DNA from: Megascapheus bottae
Taxonomy: Eukaryota; Chordata; Mammalia; Rodentia; Geomyidae
Length of the DNA stretch: 64,000 nucleotides
Reading direction: 5' to 3'
Assembly: GCA_024803745.1 (NCBI GenBank)
Contig: JANJXV010000049.1
Coordinates: forward strand, 3,527,501 to 3,591,500
The notes below the pieces were generated by a model. It saw only the letters and a list, made by a program, of their open reading frames with translations, searched no databases and had not been told where the DNA came from. Each line of letters starts with the position of its first letter. Position 1 is the stretch's first letter. Positions 58,440 to 64,000 of this stretch are shown one piece after another. A program made the translations under genes and the position numbers.

Positions 58440-59170
58440 TAGGGTTAGGATTAGGGTTTGGGTTAAGGTAAGGGTTAGGGTTAGGGTTAGGGTTAGGTTT
58501 AGGGTTAGGGTTAGGGTAAGGGTAAGGGTTAGGGTTAGGGTTAGGTTTAGGGTTGTGGTTAAGGTTAGGGTAAGGTTTAGGATGAGGGTAAGGGTAAGGG
58601 TTAGGGTTGTGGCTAGGGTTAGGGTGTGGGTTAGGGTTAGGGGTAGGGTTAGGGTTACGGTTAGGTTTAGGCTTACGGTAGGGTTAGGGTTAGGGTTAGG
58701 GTAAGGGTATGTGTTAGGGTTAGTGTTACTGTTAGGCTTAGGGTTAGGGTTAACGTTAGGGTAAGGGTAAGGTTTAGGGGTAGGGTTAGGGTTAAGGTAA
58801 GGGTGAGGGTTAGGGTTAGGGTAAGGATTATGTTTAGGGTTAGGGTTAGGGTAGTGGATAGGGTAAGGGTAAGTGTTAGGGTTAGGGTAAGAAGAATGGT
58901 AAGGGTTAGGGTTAGGGTTAGGGTAAGGGTTAGGGTTAGGGCTAGGGTTAGGGTTAGGTTTAGGGTTAGGGTTAAGGTAAGGTTATGGGTAAGCGTTAGG
59001 GTTAGGGTTAGGGTTAGTGTTAGGTTTAGGGTTAGGGTTAGGGTAAGGGCAATTGTTAGGGTTAGGGTTAGGGTTAAGTTTAGGGTTACGGTTAGAGTTT
59101 GGGTTAGGTTTAGGGTTAGAGTTTGGATAAGGGTAAGGGTTAGGGTTAGGGTTAGGGTTAAGGTTAGGGT
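58440..59170 (+). repeat. Duplicate of 62.02-62.68 kb, copy 1
   Basis: GGTTGTGGTT at 58,551 matches 62,129 (3,578 bp). GGGCAATTG at 59,047 and GTTTGGATAAGGG at 59,121 match 62,559 and 62,633 (3,512 bp). Copy 1 holds 66 bp (11 hexamers) near 58,850-58,920 absent from copy 2, including a GTAAGAAGAATGG string. Confidence 0.9.
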
Positions 59171-60079
59171 TAGGGTTAGGATTAGGGTAAGGGTAATGGT
59201 TAGGGTTAGGGTTGGGGTTAGGGTTGAGTTAAGGGTTAGGGTTAGGGGTAGGTTTATGATTAGGGCAAGGGTAAGGGTTAGGGTTAGGGTTAGGGTTAAG
59301 ATAAGAGTAAGGGTTAGGGTTACTGTTAAGGTTAGGCTTAGGGTAAGGGTTAGGGTTAGGGTTAGGTTAAGGGTAAGGTTCAGGGTTAGGGTTAGGGTTA
59401 TGGTTAGGGTAAGGGTAAGGGTAAGGGTTAGGGTTAGGGTTAGGATAAGGGTTAGGTTTAGGGTTAGGGTAAGGGTAAGGGTTAGCGTTATGGTTAGGAT
59501 CAGGGTTAGGTTTAGGGTTAGGGTAAGGGTAAGGCTTAGGGTTAGGGTTAGGTTTAGGGTAAGGTTTAGGTTAGGGTTAGGGTTAGGGTAGGTGTTAGGG
59601 TAAGCGTAAGAGTTAGGTTAAGGGTTAGGGTTAGGGTTAGGATAAGGGTTAGGGTTAGGGTTAGGGTTAGTGTTAGGCTTACGGGTTAGGGTTAGGATCA
59701 GGGTTAGGTTTAAGGTAAGGGTAAGGGCAGGGTTAGGGTTAGTGTTTAGGTAAGTGTTAGGGTTAGGGTTAGGGTTAGGGTTATTGTAAGTGTAAGGGTT
59801 AGGGTTAGGGTTAGGGTTAGGTGTTAGGGTTAGGGTTAGGGTTAGCTTTAGTGTTAGGGTTAGGTTATGGCTAAGGGTTATGGTTAGGGTTAGGGTTTGC
59901 GTTAGGTTTAGTGTTTGTGTTAGGTTAAGGGTAAGGGTTAGGTTTAGGGATAGGTTTAGGGTTAGGGTTAGGTTTACGGTTAGGGTAAGGGTTATGGTTG
60001 GGGTTAGGGTTAGGGTTAGGGTAAGGGTAAGGGTTAGGGTTAGGGTTAGGGTTAGGGTTATGTTTAGGATTAGGTTAAG
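59171..60079 (+). repeat. Degenerate TTAGGG array
   Basis: No gene and no convincing duplicate by eye. Confidence 0.66.
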
Positions 60080-60960
60080 GGTAAGGGTTAGGGTTAGAGT
60101 TAGGGCTAGGGTAAGGGTTAAGGATATGGTTAGGGGTATGATTAGGGTAAGGATAAGTGTTAGGGTTAGGGTTATGGTTAGGGTTAGGATAAGGGTAAGG
60201 TTTAGGGTTAGGTTTAGGGTTAGTGTTAGGTTTAGGGTTAAAGCTAGGGTAAGGGTAAGGTTAGGGATACGGTTAGGGTTAGGGTTAAGGTTAAGGTTAG
60301 TGTTATGGTTAGGGTTAGGTTTAGGGTTAGGGTTAGGGTAATGGTAAGGGTTAGGGTTAGATTAAGGTTTAGGTTAGGGTTAGAGTAACGGTTAGGGTTA
60401 GGGTTAGGTTAGGGTAAGGGTAAGGGTTAGGTTTAGTGTTAGGGTTATGGTTGGGTTAAGGGTTAGAATTAGGGGTTAGGGTTAGGATAAGGGTTAGGTT
60501 TAGGGGTTAGGGGTTAGGGTTAGGGTTATGGTTATGGTTAGGTAATGGTTAGGGTTAAGCTAAGGGTAAGTGTTAGGGTTAGGGTTAGCGTTAGTGTTAG
60601 GGTTAGGGTTAGGTTTAGGGTTAGGGTTAGGGTTAGGATCAGCGTTAGGGTAAGGGTAAGGGTAAGTGTTAGGGTTAGGGTTAGGGTTAAGGTAAGGGTT
60701 AGGGTTAGGGTTAAGTTTAGGTTTAGGGTAAGGGTTAGGGTTAGGGTAAGGGTAAGGTTTAGGGTTAGGGTTAGGATTAGGGTTAGGTTTAGGTTTAGAG
60801 TAAGGGTAAGGGTTAGGTTTAGGGTTAGGATTAGGGTTAGGTTTAGGGTTAGGGTAAGGGTAAGGGTTAGGGTAGGGTTAGGGTTAGGGTTAGTGTAAGA
60901 GTTAGGGTTAGGGTTAGGGTTAGGGTAGGGATTAGGGTAAGTGTTAGGGTTAGGGTTAGG
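60080..60960 (+). repeat. ~1.0 kb tandem repeat, copy 1
   Basis: GGATATGGTTAGG at 60,122 matches 61,057 (935 bp). TAATGGTTAGGGTTAAGC near 60,545 matches 61,566 (1,021 bp). The right end, with a GTAGGGATTAGGGTAAGTG string near 60,925, matches 61,943 (about 1,017 bp). Confidence 0.9.
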
Positions 60961-61014
60961 GTTAGGATAAGGGTAAGGGTTAGGGTTACGTTTAGGGTTA
61001 GGTGTTAAGGTTAC

Positions 61015-61975
61015 GGTTAGGGTTTGGGTTATAGTTAGGGCTAGGGTAAGGGTTAGGGATATGGTTAGGAGTATGGTTAGGGTAAGGATAAGTGTTAGGG
61101 TTAGGGTTATGGTTAGGGTTAGGATAAGGTAAGCTTTAGGGTTAGGGTTAGTTTTAGGCCTACGGGTTAGGGTTAGGGTTAGGGTTAGTTTAAGGGTTAG
61201 GGTAAAGGTAATGTTTAGGGTTAGGGTTAGGGTTAGTGTTAGGTTTAGGGTTAAAGCGAGGGTAAGTGTAAAGGTTAGTTATGCGGTTAGGGTTAGGGTT
61301 AAGGTTAGGGTTAGTGTTATGGTTAGGGTTAGGTTTAGGGTTAGGGTTAGGGTAATGGTAAGGGTTAGGGTTAGGGTAATGGTAAGGGTTAGGGTTACAG
61401 TAACGGTTAGGGTTAGAGTTCGGGTTAGATTTAGGGTTAGGTTAGGGTAAAGGTAAGGTTTAGGTTTAGTGTTAGGGTTATGGTTGGGTTAAGGGTTAGA
61501 ATTAGGGGTTAGGGTTAGGTTAAGGGCTAGGTTTAGGGGTTAGGGGTTAGGGTTAGGGTTAGGTAATGGTTAGGATTAAGCTAAGGGTAAGTGTTAGGGT
61601 TAGGGTTAGCGTTAGGTTTAGGGTTAGGGTTAGGTTTAGGGTTAGGGTTAGGGTTAGGATCAGCGTTAGGGTAAGGGTAAGGGTAAGTGTTAGGGTTAGG
61701 GTTAGGGTTAAGGTAAGGGTTAGGGTTAGGGTTAAGATTAGGTTTAGGGTAAGGGTTAGGGTTAGGGTTAGGGTAAGGGTAAGGTTTAGGGTTAGGGTTA
61801 GGATTAGGGTTAGGTTTAGGTTTAGAGTAAGGGTAAGGGTTAGGTTTAGGGTTAGGATTAGGGTTAGGTTTAGGGTTAGGGTAAGGGTAAGGGTTAGGTA
61901 GGGTTAGGGTTAGGGTTAGGGTAAGAGTTAGGGTTAGGGTTAGGGTTAGGGTAGGGATTAGGGTAAGTGTTAGGG
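61015..61975 (+). repeat. ~1.0 kb tandem repeat, copy 2
   Basis: Head-to-tail counterpart of 60,080-60,960 with a net gain of about 86 bp between 61,100 and 61,560. That gain includes a 24 bp GGTAATGGTAAGGG doublet at 61,351 and 61,375. Confidence 0.9.
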
Positions 61976-62019
61976 TTAGGCTTAGGTTTAGGGTTAGTTT
62001 TAGGGTAAAGGTAAGGTTT

Positions 62020-62680
62020 AGGGTTTGGATTAGGGTTTGGGTTACGGTAAGGGTTAGGGTTAGGGTTAGGGTTAGTATAGGGTTAGGGTTAGGGTAAGGG
62101 TAAGGGTTAGGGTTAGGGTTAGGTTTAGGGTTGTGGTTAAGGTTAGGGTTAGGGTTAGGGTGAGGGTAAGGGTAAGGGTTAGGGTTATGGTTAGGGTTAG
62201 GGTATGGGTTAGGGTTAGGGATAGGTTTAGGGTTACGGTTAGGTTTAGGCTTACGGTAGGGTTAGGGTTAGGGTTAGGGTAAGGGTATGTGTTAGGTTTA
62301 GTGTTACGGTTAGGCTTAGGTTTAGGGTTAACGTTAGGGTAAGGGTAAGGTTTAGAGGTAGGGTTAGGGTTAAGGTAAGGGTGAGGGTTAGGGTTAGGGT
62401 AAGGATTATGGTTAGAGTTAGGGTTAGGGTTAGGGTTAGGGTAAGGGTTAGGGTTAGCGTTAGGGTTAGGTTTAGGGTTAGGATTAGGGTAAGTTTATGG
62501 GTAAGCGTTAGGGTTAGGGTTAGGGTTAGTGTTAGGTTTAGGGTTAGGGTTAGGGTAAGGGCAATTGTTAGGGTTAGGGTTAGGGTTAAGTTTAGGGTTA
62601 GGGTTAGAGTTTGGGTTAGGTTTAGGGTTAGAGTTTGGATAAGGGTAAGGGTTAGGGTTAGGGTTAGGGTTAAGGTTTGG
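62020..62680 (+). repeat. Duplicate of 58.44-59.17 kb, copy 2
   Basis: Same landmark order as 58,440-59,170, lacking 66 bp. The 1.0 kb tandem pair lies between the two copies. Confidence 0.9.
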
Positions 62681-64000
62681 GTTAGGGTTAGGGATAGGGT
62701 TAGGGTAAGGTTTAGAGTTAGGCTTAGGGTTAGGTTAAGGGTATGGGTTAGGGTTAGGGTTAGGGTTAGGGTTAAGGTTAGGGTAAGGGTTAGGTTTAGG
62801 GTTAGGGTTAGGGTTAGGGTAAGTGTTAGTGTTAGGGTTAGGGTAAGGGTAAGGGTTAGGGTTCGGCTTAGGTTTAGGGTTAGGGTTACGGTTAGGGTAA
62901 GGGTAAGGTTTAGGGTTAGGGTTAGGGTTAGGGTTAGGGTTAGGGTTAGGGTTAGGGTAAGGGTTAGGATTATGGTTAGGTTTATGGTTAGGATTAGAGT
63001 TAGGGGTAGGTTTAGGGTTAGGGTTAGGGTTAGGATAAGGTTTAGGATTTGGGTTCGGGGTTAAGGTTAGGGTTAGGGTTAGAATTAAGTTTAGGGTTAG
63101 GGTTAGGTTAAGGGTAAGGGTTAGGGTTAGGGTTAGGCTTAAGGTTAGGGTTAGGGTTAGGGTTAGGGTAAGGGTTATGGTTAGGGTTAGGGTAAGGGTT
63201 AAGTTTAGGGTTAGGGTTAGGGTTAGAGTTAGGGTTAGGGTTAGGGTAAGGGTTAGGGGTAGGGTTAGGCTAAGGGTTAAGGTTAGGGTTAGGGTTAAGG
63301 TTAGAGTTAGGGGTAGGTTTAGGGTAAGGGTAAGCTTTAGGGTTAGTGCTATTGTTAAGGTTAGGTTTAGGGTTAGCCTTAGGGTAAGGGTAAGTTTAGG
63401 GTTAGGGTTAAGGTAAGGGTAAGGGTTAGGGTTAGTGTTAGGGTTATGGTTAGGGTAAGGGTTAGGGATAGGTTTAGTGTAAGGGTAAGGTTTCGGGTTA
63501 GGGTTGGGGTTAGGGTCAGGGTTAGGATTTGGTTAAGTGTAAGGGTTTGGGTTAGGGTGAGGGTTAGGGTTAGGGTTAGGGTTAGGGTAAGGTTAAGGGT
63601 TAGGGTTAAGGTAGGGTTAGGGTTAGCGTTAGGGTTAGGGTTAAGGTTAGGGTTAGGGTGAGGCTAAGGGTGAGGGTTAGGGTTAGGTTTAGTGGAAGGG
63701 TAAGGTTTCAGGTTAGGGTTGGATTTAGGGTTAGGGTTAGGGTTAGGGTAAGGGTAAGGGTTAGGGTTAGGGTTAGGATTAGGGTTAGGGTAAGGGTTAG
63801 GGTTAGGGTTAGGGTTAGGTTTAGTGTTAGGGTTAGGGTTAGGGTTAGGTTTAGGGTTAGGGTTAGGGTTAGGGTTAGGTTTAGGGTAAAGATAAGGGAT
63901 AGGGTTAGGGTTAGGCTTAGTGTTAGGTTTAGGGTTAGGTTTAGGGTAAGGGTAAGGTTCAGGGATAGGGTTAGGGTTAGGGTTAAAGTTAGGCGTAGGG
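62681..64000 (+). repeat. Degenerate TTAGGG array at the right edge
   Basis: No gene. The window ends inside variant hexamers, with no approach to pure repeat, so the array continues past the edge. Confidence 0.8.
62910..62957 (+). repeat. Longest perfect TTAGGG run noticed, eight units
   Basis: Eight consecutive intact TTAGGG hexamers. Most other perfect runs I saw are two to six units. Two adjacent G-quadruplexes could form here on the + strand. Confidence 0.85.

Larger units (their letters stand above)
1..64000 (+). repeat. Degenerate telomere-type (TTAGGG)n array spanning the whole window
   Basis: Every line of the window is TTAGGG or a one- or two-base variant of it. Most changes are substitutions that keep the six-base phase; occasional one-base losses (TTAGG) or gains (TTAGGGG) shift it. 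The G-rich strand is always +, no CCCTAA block appears, and C is very scarce. Runs of four or more intact GGGTTA units are common, so sites of the kind bound by TRF-type telomere proteins and potential G-quadruplexes occur throughout. Neither end becomes pure repeat, so the array continues beyond both edges. It is most likely a subtelomeric or interstitial heterochromatic block; the host species cannot be identified. Confidence 0.98.

Noticed and set aside
1..64000. Plant-type telomere repeat TTTAGGG
   Set aside because: TTTAGGG occurs often, but as TTAGGT followed by TTAGGG, which keeps the six-base phase. It is a G-to-T substitution in a hexamer, not a seven-base unit.
1..64000. True terminal telomere
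   Set aside because: No long perfect tract exists (the longest noticed is eight units), and neither edge shows a gradient toward purity.
1..64000. CRISPR array or prokaryotic accessory locus
   Set aside because: There are no spacers of unique sequence between conserved repeats, no cas-like genes and no palindromic repeats; the unit is a continuous hexamer.
1..64000. Hairpins, tRNA, rRNA, terminators or inverted repeats
   Set aside because: With almost no C on the + strand, stable stems cannot form from this sequence, and no RNA-gene motif was seen.
1..64000. Internal head-to-head telomere fusion point
   Set aside because: A chromosome-fusion site would show TTAGGG turning into CCCTAA; orientation is constant throughout.

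Overview
The whole 64 kb window is one unbroken tract of degenerate telomere-type repeat, (TTAGGG)n, with the G-rich strand on + from the first base to the last. I found no unique sequence, no credible protein-coding gene, no RNA gene, no transposon and no CRISPR array. The hexamer points to a eukaryote whose telomere repeat is TTAGGG (vertebrates, many other animals, many fungi and some protists). The window cannot say which. Neither edge becomes pure repeat and the strand never flips to CCCTAA. The window therefore lies inside a much longer subtelomeric or interstitial array, not at a clean chromosome end. Apparent ORFs are by-products: the hexamer read in 3-base frames gives stop-free Val-Arg or Leu-Gly on + and Thr-Leu or Asn-Pro on -.

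The interest lies in how variant hexamers are arranged. Common variants are TAAGGG (often in consecutive pairs), TTAGGT, TTAGTG, TTAAGG, TTACGG, TTATGG, TTAGAG, TTAGCG and TTAGGA. They are not randomly scattered: long ordered strings of them recur, so the array was built by repeated duplication of already-degenerate DNA. All comparisons here were made by eye.

Layout. 1-1.5 kb: unassigned degenerate array. 1.5-8.1 kb: two copies of a 3.0-3.1 kb higher-order repeat ('family I') spaced 3.38-3.63 kb, with a nested ~0.57 kb tandem duplication at 4.14-5.25 kb. 8.1-12.2 kb: rearranged family I pieces and a 180 bp tandem duplication. 12.2-21.6 kb: an almost identical head-to-tail duplication of a 4.69 kb unit, the youngest event visible. 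21.6-31.5 kb and 42.7-58.2 kb: repeated copies of a colinear module ('family II') whose marker strings keep the same order, including a tandem pair at 24.4-28.3 kb. 31.9-33.4 kb: a 373 bp unit, two tandem copies plus a fragment. 34.1-35.5 kb: a ~0.9 kb repeat carrying family I markers, far from the other family I copies. 36.1-40.3 kb: a third family with copies spaced 0.66-2.3 kb. 40.4-47.6 kb: several mid-size duplications spaced 1.3-5 kb. 58.4-63 kb: a 3.5 kb-spaced pair flanking a 1.0 kb tandem duplication.

No genes work together here. Any function would be that of the repeat itself: binding of telomere-repeat proteins, G-quadruplex or R-loop formation, heterochromatin, or TERRA-like transcription. 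All of these are inferences from the sequence class, not things the sequence demonstrates.
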